The notes under the pieces: model-generated
What the model was told of the DNA's origin: nothing
Seen by the model: only the letters and a program-made list of their open reading frames with translations
Databases searched by the model: none
Assembly (NCBI RefSeq): GCF_001083805.1
Contig: NZ_JXSK01000001.1
Location: 620,001-684,000, forward strand
Source of the DNA: Photorhabdus luminescens subsp. luminescens
GTDB lineage: Bacteria; Pseudomonadota; Gammaproteobacteria; Enterobacterales; Enterobacteriaceae
Length of the DNA: 64,000 nucleotides
Reading direction: 5' to 3'
Program-made: the position numbers and the translations under genes
Part shown: positions 9,642 to 20,414 of the stretch, in pieces
Numbering within the stretch: position 1 is the stretch's first letter
Layout: every line of letters starts with the position of its first letter

Positions 9642-10319
9642 ATGAATAACATGAATTTTTATAATATCATTAAACGCCGTTTTTTAATATTGACGGCAAT
9701 TCTTTTAATAAATGGTTGTAGTCATTCTATTTCCAACGATGAAAAACGCTTACAAGCAATTGAACAAGCCAAACCGGTTTATGCCAGCAATGCCATTCGT
9801 TTAAAAATAACTGCGGTTCCACAACTGAATGTTTTTAATAATATGTCGAACAGTTGCACAATATTAATTGTTCAAGCGGAGAAACGTGAACAATTAGATA
9901 AATTACTGGCTAATTCCGCGTTATTACGCAATTTATTTGCCGGCACTGGGACAACAGAGCAAATATTACAGTTGGATAATTACGTGATGATGCCGGGGCA
10001 ATCCGTATCTTTACACATCGATAGAGCAGAACAGGCGCGTTATATCGCACTAATTGCCGGTTACTACCCGGCGCCAGATAGTACTCATACGCGAGTATTA
10101 TCATTGCCGCTGCGCCTTGAGCAACACGGTTGGTGGAATAGCTCCTGGAACGCTGAATTTATTCCCATGAGCATTAATCTGACGCTAGGACGTTACGCCA
10201 TTACCCGCAGTGATTTCTCAGCAGGTAACACGGGAGATGAGGTGGTTTTCCCAGGACAAATAGTTTTCCCCGGACAAACGGCAGAATCCGGCAGTGACGA
10301 GAGTTTGTTGAGGAAGTAA
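9642..10319 (+). CDS. tssJ: T6SS outer-membrane lipoprotein TssJ
   Basis: TssJ anchors the TssJLM membrane complex in the outer membrane. It has a lipoprotein signal with lipobox INGC and modified Cys26 after a hydrophobic stretch. The mature part keeps the TssJ beta-sandwich pattern (AIRLKITAVPQLNVFNN, CTILIVQAEKREQL, MMPGQSVSLHIDRA...ARYIALIAGYY). At 225 residues it is longer than many TssJ proteins because of a C-terminal tail in which a VVFPGQ/IVFPGQ motif is duplicated by an 18-bp imperfect tandem repeat (about 10242-10277). Confidence 0.92.
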   Translation: MNNMNFYNIIKRRFLILTAILLINGCSHSISNDEKRLQAIEQAKPVYASNAIRLKITAVPQLNVFNNMSNSCTILIVQAEKREQLDKLLANSALLRNLFAGTGTTEQILQLDNYVMMPGQSVSLHIDRAEQARYIALIAGYYPAPDSTHTRVLSLPLRLEQHGWWNSSWNAEFIPMSINLTLGRYAITRSDFSAGNTGDEVVFPGQIVFPGQTAESGSDESLLRK

Positions 10320-10322
10320 CCT

Positions 10323-11720
10323 ATGTTTGAACATAAACCGATGTATTGGTATTCAGGCTTATATTTACAGCCGCAACACTTTCAGGCCCATGAATTGCAA
10401 CAACAATACTGGCAAGGGCGCTATCAGTTACTGACACAGCCTTATGCTTTTGGTGTGGTGAAACTTGCATTCAATCTGGCCGCACTCAGTGACGAATTGC
10501 TGAGCGTCCATCACGCCGCGTTCATTTTTCCCGATGGCTGTTACGTAGATTGTGATGTCAATGGCGTACTGAGTGCCCGATCATTACGGGATGGCTGGCC
10601 GATACGCGACAAACCGCAGCGTATTTATGTCGGTTTGCGTATGTTCAGCCACAATCAGAGTAACGTCACCGGTATCACGGATGCCAACAGTGTCGGTCAT
10701 ATCACCAGCCGTTGGGTAACATGGCCGCAAGAACAGCGTATGCGAGATGCTTTTGGCGAGGGGCCGGAAGCGGAAGTGCAACAACTGACCTATAACTTAC
10801 GTTTTTTCTTGCATGATGAGATTGCTCAGGCAACGGGTTATACATTATTACCGATTGGTCAACTGCACTGCACCAGTGACGGTATTACGCTGGATAACCG
10901 CTATCTACCACCCTGTTTGACGCTCTATGCTGTGCCACAACTGGGCCAACGCATTGATCAACTGTGTCAGGAGTTAACCGGGCGAGTCCATCAATTGGAA
11001 GAGTTAAAACGCCCGCAAACGCTAGAAGGGGAAATTTATACCCAGGAAAAAAGCACATTATTGCTGACACTACGGACTCTGGCGCGTTATGTCGTACAGT
11101 TGCACCATTTTCAGGAGGCGAGAGATATTCACCCCTTACAGATTTTTGGGTTATTACGCCAACTGATCAGCGAGCTTTCCTGTTTTACCGACCGTTGCTC
11201 CTTTTTAGGCGAATGGAACGGGCAGGAAGAAGTACTGGAAAAATATCAGCATTCGGATCTGGCGCTAACCCTTGATAGTTGTGAACGGACAATTACTGAT
11301 TTGCTTAATGCACTGGTGCTGGAACCGAACACCGTGATCCCTCTGCAACAAGAAAGCCACGGCTATTATCATGCGGCCTTCAATGGAACAGGCGTCAATG
11401 AACAACAACGGCTCTATTTGGTGCTGCGCTCTGACAGCTTTACCCATCGTGAGCGTGAAATTCCTGACGATCGCCTGATTAAACTGGCTGCGGCGGAACA
11501 GATCGACAACATTATTAACCGTGCTTTGCCCGGTGTACGTCTGTACTACCAAGAAATTGCGCCACATGGTTTGCCCAACCGGACAAACACCCGCTATTTC
11601 CGGGTAGAAAACCGCGGTACGTTGTGGCGTCAGGTAGAAGATAGTAAACGTGTAGCGGTGCATTGGGCAGATGCGCCAGACGATTTACAAACAGAAATCG
11701 TTATAGTGAGAGCATCATGA
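10323..11720 (+). CDS. tssK: T6SS baseplate protein TssK
   Basis: TssK links the baseplate to the membrane complex and resembles phage receptor-binding proteins. The 465 residues include the family N-terminus with GLYLQPQHFQAHELQ and a C-terminal shoulder/head ending in LPGVRLYYQEIAPHGLPNRTNTRYFRVE. Length is normal. It begins 3 bases after tssJ and its TGA overlaps the tssL start (ATGA). Confidence 0.95.
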   Translation: MFEHKPMYWYSGLYLQPQHFQAHELQQQYWQGRYQLLTQPYAFGVVKLAFNLAALSDELLSVHHAAFIFPDGCYVDCDVNGVLSARSLRDGWPIRDKPQRIYVGLRMFSHNQSNVTGITDANSVGHITSRWVTWPQEQRMRDAFGEGPEAEVQQLTYNLRFFLHDEIAQATGYTLLPIGQLHCTSDGITLDNRYLPPCLTLYAVPQLGQRIDQLCQELTGRVHQLEELKRPQTLEGEIYTQEKSTLLLTLRTLARYVVQLHHFQEARDIHPLQIFGLLRQLISELSCFTDRCSFLGEWNGQEEVLEKYQHSDLALTLDSCERTITDLLNALVLEPNTVIPLQQESHGYYHAAFNGTGVNEQQRLYLVLRSDSFTHREREIPDDRLIKLAAAEQIDNIINRALPGVRLYYQEIAPHGLPNRTNTRYFRVENRGTLWRQVEDSKRVAVHWADAPDDLQTEIVIVRAS

Positions 11721-12340
11721 TGCAATTGTTGGATTGTTATATTCCAGTATTCACTTGCGTATTGCGCATGATCCAGCAGCAGGTGAATCAAGCGGAAACA
11801 CTGCGGCAAGCCGTATTAGCTGAATTGACACAAGCACAGAATAGGGCGCGTTTGCAGGGTTATGGGGCGCAAGATATCGAAGAAGCAAATTTCGCCGTGG
11901 TGGTTTGGGCAGACGAAGCCATTCTGTGCGCAGGTCAGAAAGAATTGAATATTTGGCGCCAATCGTCGTTACAAGCAGAGCTTTATGATGCCGAACTGGG
12001 TGGGAATACATTTTTTGATCGCCTTGTCGCATTAGTACCGGATAATTATCAGGTCCGATTAGTCTATGTTTTTTGTCTGCTTGCTGGATTTTATGGTCGT
12101 TACGGCAAACGCGATAATTTGGAATTACACAATATTATCCAGCAAGAATTAGATAATCTTCCTGATACTTTGCGTGATTATCTCTCTTTAGAAAATCACC
12201 GATTAATGAATAGATACGATAATAAGTTGGAAAATAAGCGTGCCAATAATAAATGGCGCAGAAAATTAATATTATTCATGTCATCTCTTACATTAATTTA
12301 TATTTTTCTTACCGTCTATTTATTAAGTATTGGCCGGTAA
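11717..12340 (+). CDS. tssL: T6SS inner-membrane protein TssL (DotU/IcmH)
   Basis: A 207-residue TssL with a cytoplasmic hook domain and one C-terminal transmembrane helix (about residues 182-204, RKLILFMSSLTLIYIFLTV). Family features are the NFAVVVWADEAILC and GGNTFFDRLV segments and FCLLAGFYGRYG. It lacks a periplasmic OmpA-like peptidoglycan-binding extension, so cell-wall anchoring must come from elsewhere. The start at 11717 overlaps the tssK stop; 11720 is an alternative Met. Confidence 0.93.
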   Translation: MMQLLDCYIPVFTCVLRMIQQQVNQAETLRQAVLAELTQAQNRARLQGYGAQDIEEANFAVVVWADEAILCAGQKELNIWRQSSLQAELYDAELGGNTFFDRLVALVPDNYQVRLVYVFCLLAGFYGRYGKRDNLELHNIIQQELDNLPDTLRDYLSLENHRLMNRYDNKLENKRANNKWRRKLILFMSSLTLIYIFLTVYLLSIGR

Positions 12341-12355
12341 ACTCGGAAATTAAAC

Positions 12356-15300
12356 ATGAAAAAATTACTTTATGCCATTGGCTGGCTTAGCGTGATGGTT
12401 ATCCTTTTATTACTCAGTTTAACCATCGCTGTGGCATTCTCATGGCCGACAATAGGTGGCTTGTTATTATTTCTTTGCCTACTCCTGCTGTTATTATTGC
12501 TGCGTGTAGCAATTACACTCATGCCGCAAATAATGAATAAACTTAGCTGGATAAATAAATTATGGCGGAAAGGAGATAACCGTCTGGAATATTTACTGTA
12601 CCAGCACTGGCGGCAGGGAGGATATTTACAAAGCTGGCGTCGCTTCCGTTCACTGTTACACCGTAACGATCCCGTTCCACCGTGGTTTCTGGTGGTAGGG
12701 GAACGGGGCAATGGTAAACAGAAGCTGTTAACACGCTGCAATGTGGCGCCTATGACGGGGAAAAATCTGCCATCACTGACAGAAAACACCTTCACGTGCC
12801 GCTGGTGGTTCTTCCGCCGGGCAATGTACATGGTCGTTTCCGGCCGCTATACCGAAGGTCAATCCCTGTACCGGCAAGCTTGGTTGCGTCTAATACGCTG
12901 GATCGCGCAGGTGCGTAAACCTGCTGGCGTACTCGTTTGCTTGTCAGTGGAGCAGTTGTTAAACAGCGACAATAGAGCGCTCTATATCGCCGCACGTCAG
13001 GTACGTGCGCAATTGGAACCATTACAGATACGTCTGGAACGCCGCTTGCCAATCTGGTTGATCCTTACTCATAGTGAAACATTGCCGGGATTTGACCATT
13101 GGTGCGCCCAATTGTCAGTAGAACAACGTGCCGAATTGCTAGGCGATTTTATCGGGCATCACACGGTGAGTCATGTCGCCGACATGCTGGATCAGAGCAT
13201 GAACACCATCGTTAACACGTTGAAAATGATGCGTCTTAAGTTGCTCAATCAGCAACGGCAGCAACCCAATGCGGAAGTCTTAGCATTACCAGAAACCGTA
13301 GCCCAACTGCAACCAGCACTGGCTTGCTACCTGAATGCACTGTTCGACCAAGACCATTATCTGGAGCATGGCCTGCTACGTGGCATGTTTTTTACCGCCG
13401 AACATCAAACCGATGGCGTTTTCAGTCACCGTTTGTTGGGAGAATCTCTGCCTGATCAAGTTCAACATAGTCAAGATCAACGTAGTGATAACGTATTACT
13501 GACCGGCTGGCGGACGTTAACCAAACGCGTATTGGTTAGCCTATTAATCTTGATACTGGTGTGCGGCGCGGGCAACGCACTGATGACGACTTGGCGGGGT
13601 GTTACACAACTTGAAAATATCCATGAGGTAAACCCACTTGAGCGGAGTTATTTGCGTTACCAACAAGTTGAGTACTGGTCACAGGAAACTCTGTCACCTC
13701 TGCTTTTTTATCCAGTCAGCCATACGCTGGAACAACGGATAGCGCGGCAGTATCAACAACAAGCACCTGTTGACGCATTCAACCCGGAATCGGTAGCGAC
13801 ACATTTGCTAGCACGTTTCCGTCGTGCTGGGGCACTGCAAAAACAACAGTTGGCTTTACACTGGGCACGCTTTATTAACACTGAACAAGCAATGGCGCAT
13901 GGCGCTACGCTGGAAACTTTACAGCATATGCCTGCTTATTCAGCGTCACTGTTAAGTGGTAAAAACGATCCTTTATCAGCAGAACAACGCGTCGCACTCC
14001 GTCTGGCGCAATATCGCCAAGGCAATGCACAGCAAGAATTTGATCAGTGGCGAAATGTATTGCAGACACTCTTGGAAGATAGCCATAACTGGCAGTGGCT
14101 GTTAGCTGACGAACAACCAGCAGGAACACGTTCGCTGACACTGGCTGATTTCTGGCCGCTCGCCAACGATGATGCTGCCGCAATTAACACGCGTATTCGT
14201 GGTGTTTATACCCAAACCGGCGAGCAAGATATTCAGGCAACCTTGGGGGAACTGGCACAAGCTCTTAACAGACCAGCATTTTTTGCTCCTTTACAGCGCT
14301 CATTCTATCAACAGTATCAAAATCAGCGCCAATCAGAGTGGTTAGCATTTGCTCAGGCTATGCCTCAAGGAGAAACATTAGTACGAGGCAAGAAAAACTG
14401 GCAAGCGCTGGCATTAGCCGCAGGTCAATATGGCAGTCCCTATATCGCCTTTCTGACCCAGTTAGAACATGATTTATCCACGGTAGAAAAGGCGGATCAG
14501 CAGTCCTGGTTGCAGGCACAGCAGCGCTTATGGCAACTGCATGGTTATGTGCAAAAAAGTAGTGTGATGCAACGAGTCTCGCTAGGGAACCTCTCTTTAC
14601 GCCAACGCATCATGTCATGGCTTGGTATTTCACCGCAGATCTCGGTACGACTGGATGACACTGCGCTGACGCGCTATCGCGCCTACCGGCAAGCAGTGCA
14701 GTTAAATAGCCAACGCGAGTTGCTTAGTGATATGGAAACCGAGGTATTGGTTAAAAATGCGCTAAGTAATGAGAAAGGAGAGTTGAATGATAACGGTTTA
14801 CGCGCATTGTTTAACCGTTTCACCCTGTGGCGCCATGAGACCGAAAGCAAGCAAGACGCAGGAGTAAATGAAACCTTATGGCGGCTCTATCAGGGTGATG
14901 CACATCTGGTACTACGTTACGCCTTCTTAAGTGCCGCCAGCCGCTTGCAAACCCAGTGGGAAAGCAAAGTGATTTGGCCGATGGAAAAATTGAGCAGACA
15001 AGAACTGTTTGATGGCCGGGAATTGAACGCGCGTTTGTATGAATACAGTAACTCATTTGTACGGGATACCGCAGAGTATGCGTTGGATATTCGTCCAGAA
15101 GGGATTAAGCCTCAGGAAATAGAAGATGTGCTCTTTCCGTTTAGCGACGATTTCACTTTCTACATCAATAACCTTATCCAGCCGAATGACCTACTTTCAG
15201 CGACATCGGATATTCGCCGTCGCCTGCAAGAGAAACTCGCCTTACTGGAAAGCGAGCAGCAACTGGCAACGGCACAACAGGAACCGGAGCAAGAACAGAA

Positions 15301-15865
15301 GCCATCGGCGGAAGTCACGATTGTCAGTCAACCGGCGACGGCTAACCAAGGGGCAAAGGTGTTGCCAGTGGGCAGTTCAGTGACGTTGAGTTGTGATGAT
15401 GGCGTACAGCAGCTTAAGAGTATGAATTTCAATGACAGCATGACGCTGCATTGGAGCCCAGGAACATGCGGTAAAGTACAAATTGATGTCTATTTTCCTC
15501 GCTTTACATTAAGCAAAAGTTACGTTGGCCCCGATGGTTTGCTGAAATTTATGCACGCTTTTTCCCGTGGCGAATTGACACTGGCAGCACAAGCGTTCCC
15601 ACAGCGGCGCGATGAATTAAGCGCACTGGGTATCAATAACATCACCGTGCGCTATCAGGTCAGCGGAAGCAAAACTGTTTCAAAACTCTATCAGCAGTGG
15701 CAACAACGTCAGCAACAACAAACAGCGTTGTTGGAACAGCGCAACCGACTGGATAGCCAGTTGTTAAATCTAAGTGAACCAACAGTGGCAAAAGGAACCC
15801 TCTCTACTTTGCCATCACAGATCACCACCCATTGGAACGAATTAAGGAAACCTAAAAGTGAGTAA
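12356..15865 (+). CDS. tssM: T6SS inner-membrane protein TssM (IcmF)
   Basis: The 1169-residue core of the membrane complex spans the periplasm to TssJ. Two N-terminal membrane helices lie near residues 5-30 and 33-58, a third near 393-415, and the large periplasmic part follows. The cytoplasmic domain has GERGNGKQ at 115-122, a P-loop-like sequence with Gln where Walker A needs Ser/Thr, so nucleotide binding is doubtful. A Gln-rich coiled stretch near the C-terminus precedes the stop. Its end overlaps the clpV start by 8 bases. Confidence 0.95.
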   Translation: MKKLLYAIGWLSVMVILLLLSLTIAVAFSWPTIGGLLLFLCLLLLLLLLRVAITLMPQIMNKLSWINKLWRKGDNRLEYLLYQHWRQGGYLQSWRRFRSLLHRNDPVPPWFLVVGERGNGKQKLLTRCNVAPMTGKNLPSLTENTFTCRWWFFRRAMYMVVSGRYTEGQSLYRQAWLRLIRWIAQVRKPAGVLVCLSVEQLLNSDNRALYIAARQVRAQLEPLQIRLERRLPIWLILTHSETLPGFDHWCAQLSVEQRAELLGDFIGHHTVSHVADMLDQSMNTIVNTLKMMRLKLLNQQRQQPNAEVLALPETVAQLQPALACYLNALFDQDHYLEHGLLRGMFFTAEHQTDGVFSHRLLGESLPDQVQHSQDQRSDNVLLTGWRTLTKRVLVSLLILILVCGAGNALMTTWRGVTQLENIHEVNPLERSYLRYQQVEYWSQETLSPLLFYPVSHTLEQRIARQYQQQAPVDAFNPESVATHLLARFRRAGALQKQQLALHWARFINTEQAMAHGATLETLQHMPAYSASLLSGKNDPLSAEQRVALRLAQYRQGNAQQEFDQWRNVLQTLLEDSHNWQWLLADEQPAGTRSLTLADFWPLANDDAAAINTRIRGVYTQTGEQDIQATLGELAQALNRPAFFAPLQRSFYQQYQNQRQSEWLAFAQAMPQGETLVRGKKNWQALALAAGQYGSPYIAFLTQLEHDLSTVEKADQQSWLQAQQRLWQLHGYVQKSSVMQRVSLGNLSLRQRIMSWLGISPQISVRLDDTALTRYRAYRQAVQLNSQRELLSDMETEVLVKNALSNEKGELNDNGLRALFNRFTLWRHETESKQDAGVNETLWRLYQGDAHLVLRYAFLSAASRLQTQWESKVIWPMEKLSRQELFDGRELNARLYEYSNSFVRDTAEYALDIRPEGIKPQEIEDVLFPFSDDFTFYINNLIQPNDLLSATSDIRRRLQEKLALLESEQQLATAQQEPEQEQKPSAEVTIVSQPATANQGAKVLPVGSSVTLSCDDGVQQLKSMNFNDSMTLHWSPGTCGKVQIDVYFPRFTLSKSYVGPDGLLKFMHAFSRGELTLAAQAFPQRRDELSALGINNITVRYQVSGSKTVSKLYQQWQQRQQQQTALLEQRNRLDSQLLNLSEPTVAKGTLSTLPSQITTHWNELRKPKSE

Positions 15866-18401
15866 TTATCTTAAACAGATCGTTAGTAAATTAACGGTAG
15901 AAGCGCGTCAGTGCCTTGATGAAGCCGCTAATCTGGCGGTACGGCGCACCCATCATGAAGTGGAAATTGAACATCTGCTATTGGCTTTGTTTGAAAAACA
16001 GCTTCCGACGATGCAACAAGTGTGTCACCACGGTAGTATTGATGCCATGACGTTGCTGAATGCCTGTCAACGATCACTGGCATTATTACGCAGTGGTAAC
16101 CATCGTCCGCCGGTACTGGCTACCAGCCTGACTGAATGGATGGAACAAACCTGGATGTACGCTAGTACTCACTGGGGAGCATCACAGATTACCGTTCAGG
16201 CATTGATTGTGGCGCTGATCATGAATCCGTCACTGCACCATTCACTTACCTCGGAGTTACAGCAAGCGTTACAGGGTAACACCGACGAAATAGAGCAATG
16301 GTTGCGTACACAGACACATACGGAACCGCAACACATTACGACGCCTGTCGGGGATAACACTCAATCCGCACTGGCACAATACACACATCACCTGACACAA
16401 GCAGCGCGTGACAACAAACTAGACCCGGTTTTGGGACGTGAGCGGGAGATTCGTCAATTAATTGATGTGCTATTACGCCGTCGCCAAAACAATCCATTGT
16501 TAACTGGTGAAGCAGGTGTCGGCAAAACTGCGCTGATCGAGGGGCTTGCTCAACGGATCGTTGAAGGCCGTGTCCCGAAAGTTTTGGCACAGGCTGAATT
16601 ATTTACGCTGGATATGGGACTGTTACAAGCAGGCGCCAGCGTAAAAGGCGAGTTTGAAAGCCGCTTGCAGAAATTGTTGGATGAAGTGAAGGGTTATCCT
16701 ACACCAGTGATTCTATTTATTGATGAAGCGCATACACTGATTGGCGCAGGCAGCCAAGCCGGACAAAACGATGCAGCCAATCTGTTGAAACCTGCGCTGG
16801 CACGTGGCGAATTACGGGCGATTGCGGCAACCACCTGGTCTGAATATAAGAAGTACTTTGAAAAAGACGCCGCGTTAGCCCGCCGTTTTCAGGTGATCAA
16901 AGTTGAAGAACCTTCGCTAGAGCTGGCAATCGCCATGTTGCGCGCCATGACACCGGCAATGGAAAAACATCATGGCGTCAAGATACTTGCAGAAGCGGTC
17001 ACAGAAGCAGTTACGTTAGCCAACCGTTATATCACTGGACGTCAGTTGCCGGATAAATCGGTTAGCCTGTTAGATAGCGCCTGTGCCCGCGTTGCAGTTT
17101 CACAAACGGATGAACCAGCGCCGATTGAAGATCTGCGTGCTATGCTGGCAAACATTGTTACCGAACAAGAAGCATTATTGCGTGAAGGTGGTCATGAAAC
17201 CCAGTTACAGAAATTGGCGCAGCGTCAGGCTGAATTGCAAACATCACTGGCAGAAATTTTGCCGGAATATCATGCTCAACGTCAGTTGGTGAGTGACATC
17301 CTCACCTGTGAAGAACACGACGAACGGCTACCTGTGTTACGTGCAGAACTGCATCAGCGCCATCATCAGCATGCTTATGTGTTTGACTGTGTTGATGCCG
17401 CCTGTGTCGCAGACATCGTTGCCGGTTGGACCGGAATCCCCCTTGGCCGGATGGTAGAAAATGAGCGTGATGTGTTGCGTCAGTTAGAGACCCGCCTCGG
17501 CCAACGGGTCATGGGGCAAGATCATGCGCTCAACCAGATAGCGCGTCAAATTCGGATTGCTAAAGCGCAACTGGCCGATCCGGTCAAACCTACCGGAGTA
17601 TTTATGCTCGCAGGGCCTTCTGGTGTAGGAAAAACCGAGACTGCCTTAGCATTGGCTCATGAGTTGTATGGCGGTGAGCATCATCTGATCACAATTAACA
17701 TGTCGGAATATCAGGAAGCCCATTCGGTTTCCGGCCTGAAAGGTTCTCCCCCAGGCTACGTCGGCTATGGACAAGGTGGTGTATTGACCGAAGCGGTTCG
17801 ACGTCAACCTTACAGTGTAGTGTTACTTGATGAAGTGGAAAAAGCGCACCCCGATGTACTGGAACTGTTCTTTCAGGTATTCGATAAAGGCATGATGGAA
17901 GATGCTGAAGGGCAACAGATTAACTTTCGCAATACACTGATTATCCTGACCACGAATGCAGCATCAGATTTGGTGATGCGGGCGGCAATGCACGGAGTAA
18001 AAGAGCAGGGAGAAAATCGCCCGGCAACTCTCGAAGATATTCAAGAGATTATCCGGCCAGAGCTGCAACGTATTTTTACACCGGCATTTTTAGGCCGTTT
18101 GCAGGTCATTCCTTATCTGCCGGTACATGGCGAAGTTCTGCATGCCATTGTGCGTCATAAACTGAACAACGTTGTCGCACGATATCGTCAATCAACCCAA
18201 TGCGAATTGCACTACAACGACACGCTGGTGGATTTTATCGCGGAAAGATGCCAGATCGCGGAAAGCGGCGCCCGTGAAATTGATAACCTGTTGACACAGT
18301 TTGTCCTGCCGCTGTTATCAGATCAATTGCTGCTAGGGGATACGCCAGTTAATCAGGATGTTTGGATGGACGTTATAGACGGTCAAGTGCAGTTACGATA
18401 A
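15858..18401 (+). CDS. clpV: T6SS sheath-recycling AAA+ ATPase ClpV (TssH)
   Basis: ClpV disassembles contracted TssBC sheath. The 847 residues show an N-domain (1-150), a first AAA module with Walker A GEAGVGKT at 217-224 and Walker B FIDEAHTL, a middle coiled coil, and a second AAA module with GPSGVGKT at 586-593 and LLDEVEKAH. The start is a GTG at 15858 inside the end of tssM; the encoded [11 protein letters not shown] matches the family N-terminus. It is the last T6SS structural gene here. Confidence 0.96.
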   Translation: MSNYLKQIVSKLTVEARQCLDEAANLAVRRTHHEVEIEHLLLALFEKQLPTMQQVCHHGSIDAMTLLNACQRSLALLRSGNHRPPVLATSLTEWMEQTWMYASTHWGASQITVQALIVALIMNPSLHHSLTSELQQALQGNTDEIEQWLRTQTHTEPQHITTPVGDNTQSALAQYTHHLTQAARDNKLDPVLGREREIRQLIDVLLRRRQNNPLLTGEAGVGKTALIEGLAQRIVEGRVPKVLAQAELFTLDMGLLQAGASVKGEFESRLQKLLDEVKGYPTPVILFIDEAHTLIGAGSQAGQNDAANLLKPALARGELRAIAATTWSEYKKYFEKDAALARRFQVIKVEEPSLELAIAMLRAMTPAMEKHHGVKILAEAVTEAVTLANRYITGRQLPDKSVSLLDSACARVAVSQTDEPAPIEDLRAMLANIVTEQEALLREGGHETQLQKLAQRQAELQTSLAEILPEYHAQRQLVSDILTCEEHDERLPVLRAELHQRHHQHAYVFDCVDAACVADIVAGWTGIPLGRMVENERDVLRQLETRLGQRVMGQDHALNQIARQIRIAKAQLADPVKPTGVFMLAGPSGVGKTETALALAHELYGGEHHLITINMSEYQEAHSVSGLKGSPPGYVGYGQGGVLTEAVRRQPYSVVLLDEVEKAHPDVLELFFQVFDKGMMEDAEGQQINFRNTLIILTTNAASDLVMRAAMHGVKEQGENRPATLEDIQEIIRPELQRIFTPAFLGRLQVIPYLPVHGEVLHAIVRHKLNNVVARYRQSTQCELHYNDTLVDFIAERCQIAESGAREIDNLLTQFVLPLLSDQLLLGDTPVNQDVWMDVIDGQVQLR

Positions 18402-18483
18402 GACAAAAAGAAACTATCACTATCTAATATTATCAACTAAGGGTAGCAAACGCTTATCTCTGCTATTATTATCTTACATAAAT

Positions 18484-18499
18484 GTAACATCAGTGTTAC
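18484..18499. promoter_or_regulatory. Inverted repeat before the sensor operon
   Basis: A perfect 6-4-6 palindrome, GTAACA-TCAG-TGTTAC, lies in the 111-bp gap between clpV and the MASE1 gene, 13 bases before its ATG. It could be an operator for the three-gene signalling unit. No terminator-like hairpin with a T run is visible after clpV, so readthrough from the T6SS operon is possible. Confidence 0.35.
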
Positions 18500-18512
18500 G
18501 GAATAGATCCCG

Positions 18513-19781
18513 ATGAAAATGAAAAAGATAGTGATCTTCTGGTTTATTTTTACATTGGTCAATTTCGCACTGGCACTGTTAAGCCTACAGGTACGGGATG
18601 TGTGGAGTCTGTCATCACTGGTGTGGTTTCCGGCAGGCTTGTTACAAGGCATATTTTGCGCCAGGGCGCCACGGTACTGGCCTGTCTGGTTAATAACGGG
18701 CGCCTTGATTTCTCTGACTGCCAGTCAGTGGTATGGAAGACCGGTAAACGTATCGCTGATCTTTTCCTGCATCAATGTGATGATGCTGGTGGTAACCGCG
18801 CTGATCTGGCAGTTTTTTTACGGTGTTATGCGTGCCCCAAAGCGGGCAAGGGACATCATTAGCCTGACCATACTCTGTTCGTTAAGTGGCATCATTGAGC
18901 GATTTATCGCAAAGTGGATACTTCATCTCTTTGGCTATCCTACCGACATATCGGTTTCATTACCGATTGTCGTAGGCTCAGTGTTGAGTTATCTGCCATT
19001 TACGCTGTTTGTTATCTCCTGTATCACCTATGAGAAAAGTAGGGTTGAGAACTGGAAAGTCTACGGTTTATGGCTGGTGGCTCTATTTGCCATGACAGCA
19101 TTGTTCATTAGTCCGCCCCCGGAAGCCGGGAAAATACACTGGCAAGGGATCGCACTGCTGTTTTCCTTTAGTTTGCCGATGTTGCTGGCACTTAGCGGTA
19201 ATCTGCTGATATTAAGCAGCTTTTTATCCCTGTGTACGGTGGGGATCGTAAGTGCCACCATTTTTGGTCTTGGGCCATTCTCATCCCCGTTAACCAATCT
19301 CCAACAAAATGTGCAGATAGCGGCTTGGTACAGTACAGCGTTGACCTTGCCCGCGTTATTATGCTGTAGCTGTTTATCTAACATAATCAATGCATTACAT
19401 CGCCGCAAAGCGCATCTTCTGTTAATGAGAGCCATGCTGGATGAAGAACAGGTGAATTGCTTTCGGTTAAGCGCCAAAGGACATCTGTACTGGCATCATA
19501 ATGGTTCTGCTTGGATGCGGTACGGAAAAGCGCCTGCCTCCTGGTCGCAATTGATGGCTTGGGTACATCAGGAAGATCGGCATAAAATCGAACAACTTAA
19601 AAATTCAGTCTCGCAAATACCGCAGACACTAAAAGTTCGGATTGCCGATGGCAAAGGCGAATTTAACCTGATCATTATCGCTTTAATCGTCCATGTGGGA
19701 GAAGATGCCGGTTTTATTGAAGGAACGATACGTGAAATAGCACATAAAAAAAGTAAAGTAGAAAATAATCTGGAGAAATAA
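18513..19781 (+). CDS. MASE1-type membrane sensor protein without output domain
   Basis: A 422-residue protein with about eight transmembrane helices in the first 295 residues that fit the MASE1 sensory domain (SLSSLVWFPAGLLQGIF, then RYWPVWLITGALISL). A roughly 110-residue soluble tail follows, PAS-like in outline (HLYWHHNGSAWMRYG...SWSQLMAWVHQEDRHKIEQL...KVRIADGKGEFN). No GGDEF, EAL or kinase domain is present, although MASE1 normally carries one. It lies 3 bases before the response regulator, so it is probably an accessory sensor of that pathway. The MASE1 call is by pattern, not by search. Confidence 0.75.
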   Translation: MKMKKIVIFWFIFTLVNFALALLSLQVRDVWSLSSLVWFPAGLLQGIFCARAPRYWPVWLITGALISLTASQWYGRPVNVSLIFSCINVMMLVVTALIWQFFYGVMRAPKRARDIISLTILCSLSGIIERFIAKWILHLFGYPTDISVSLPIVVGSVLSYLPFTLFVISCITYEKSRVENWKVYGLWLVALFAMTALFISPPPEAGKIHWQGIALLFSFSLPMLLALSGNLLILSSFLSLCTVGIVSATIFGLGPFSSPLTNLQQNVQIAAWYSTALTLPALLCCSCLSNIINALHRRKAHLLLMRAMLDEEQVNCFRLSAKGHLYWHHNGSAWMRYGKAPASWSQLMAWVHQEDRHKIEQLKNSVSQIPQTLKVRIADGKGEFNLIIIALIVHVGEDAGFIEGTIREIAHKKSKVENNLEK

Positions 19782-19784
19782 CTT

Positions 19785-20411
19785 ATGCCCAGACGAGTCA
19801 TTATTGCTGACGATCATCCGGTATTTTTATTAGGACTACGCACGATACTGTCAACATTGCCGGAAAATTACCAGATTGTGGGGGAAGCTCATGATGTCGC
19901 CACGCTTTTCTCTCTACTGGAAGAAAAAGAAACGGATATGCTGATTACAGATTTCATTATGCCGGGTAATAACCAGAGCGACGGTCTGAGGATGATTAGC
20001 CGAATACGGGAACAATATCCAAACTTGCCTATTGTGGTCATTACCATGATCAGTGACCGAAAAATCATTGCTTCATTGATTGACTACAGAGTGAAAGCAA
20101 TTCTGAACAAAAACAGCTTATCCCATGAGCTGGTCAAAGGGTTGTACAGCACAACCGGGCGTTATGAACCGTATTTAAGTGAACAATTTCTCGAATCGCC
20201 GTGCGAGGAAGTGGTAAAAACACTCACCAGCAAAGAGTTGGAAGTAATTAAATTGTTGGGCCAAGGGTTGAGTGTGAATGATATTGCTGCGCGTTTATAC
20301 CGTACCAAACAGACGATCAGCGCACAAAAAATCAGCGCAATGAAAAAGCTCGGGTTAGATAATGAAGCCGAACTTTATAATTATTTGCATCAGATTGGAC
20401 TGGGGCTATAA
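19785..20411 (+). CDS. Response regulator, NarL/RcsB-like
   Basis: A 208-residue transcription factor with a receiver domain (acidic pocket D9/D10, phospho-acceptor D56 in LITDFIMPG, Lys in ILNKNS) and a C-terminal LuxR-type helix-turn-helix (LTSKELEVIKLLGQGLSVNDIA, RTKQTISAQKISAMKKLG). The layout and several stretches look closest to RcsB. It sits between the MASE1 gene and the hybrid kinase with 3-base gaps, so the kinase is its likely phosphodonor. DNA target is unknown; the adjacent T6SS operon is the obvious candidate. Confidence 0.9.
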   Translation: MPRRVIIADDHPVFLLGLRTILSTLPENYQIVGEAHDVATLFSLLEEKETDMLITDFIMPGNNQSDGLRMISRIREQYPNLPIVVITMISDRKIIASLIDYRVKAILNKNSLSHELVKGLYSTTGRYEPYLSEQFLESPCEEVVKTLTSKELEVIKLLGQGLSVNDIAARLYRTKQTISAQKISAMKKLGLDNEAELYNYLHQIGLGL

Positions 20412-20414
20412 GCC

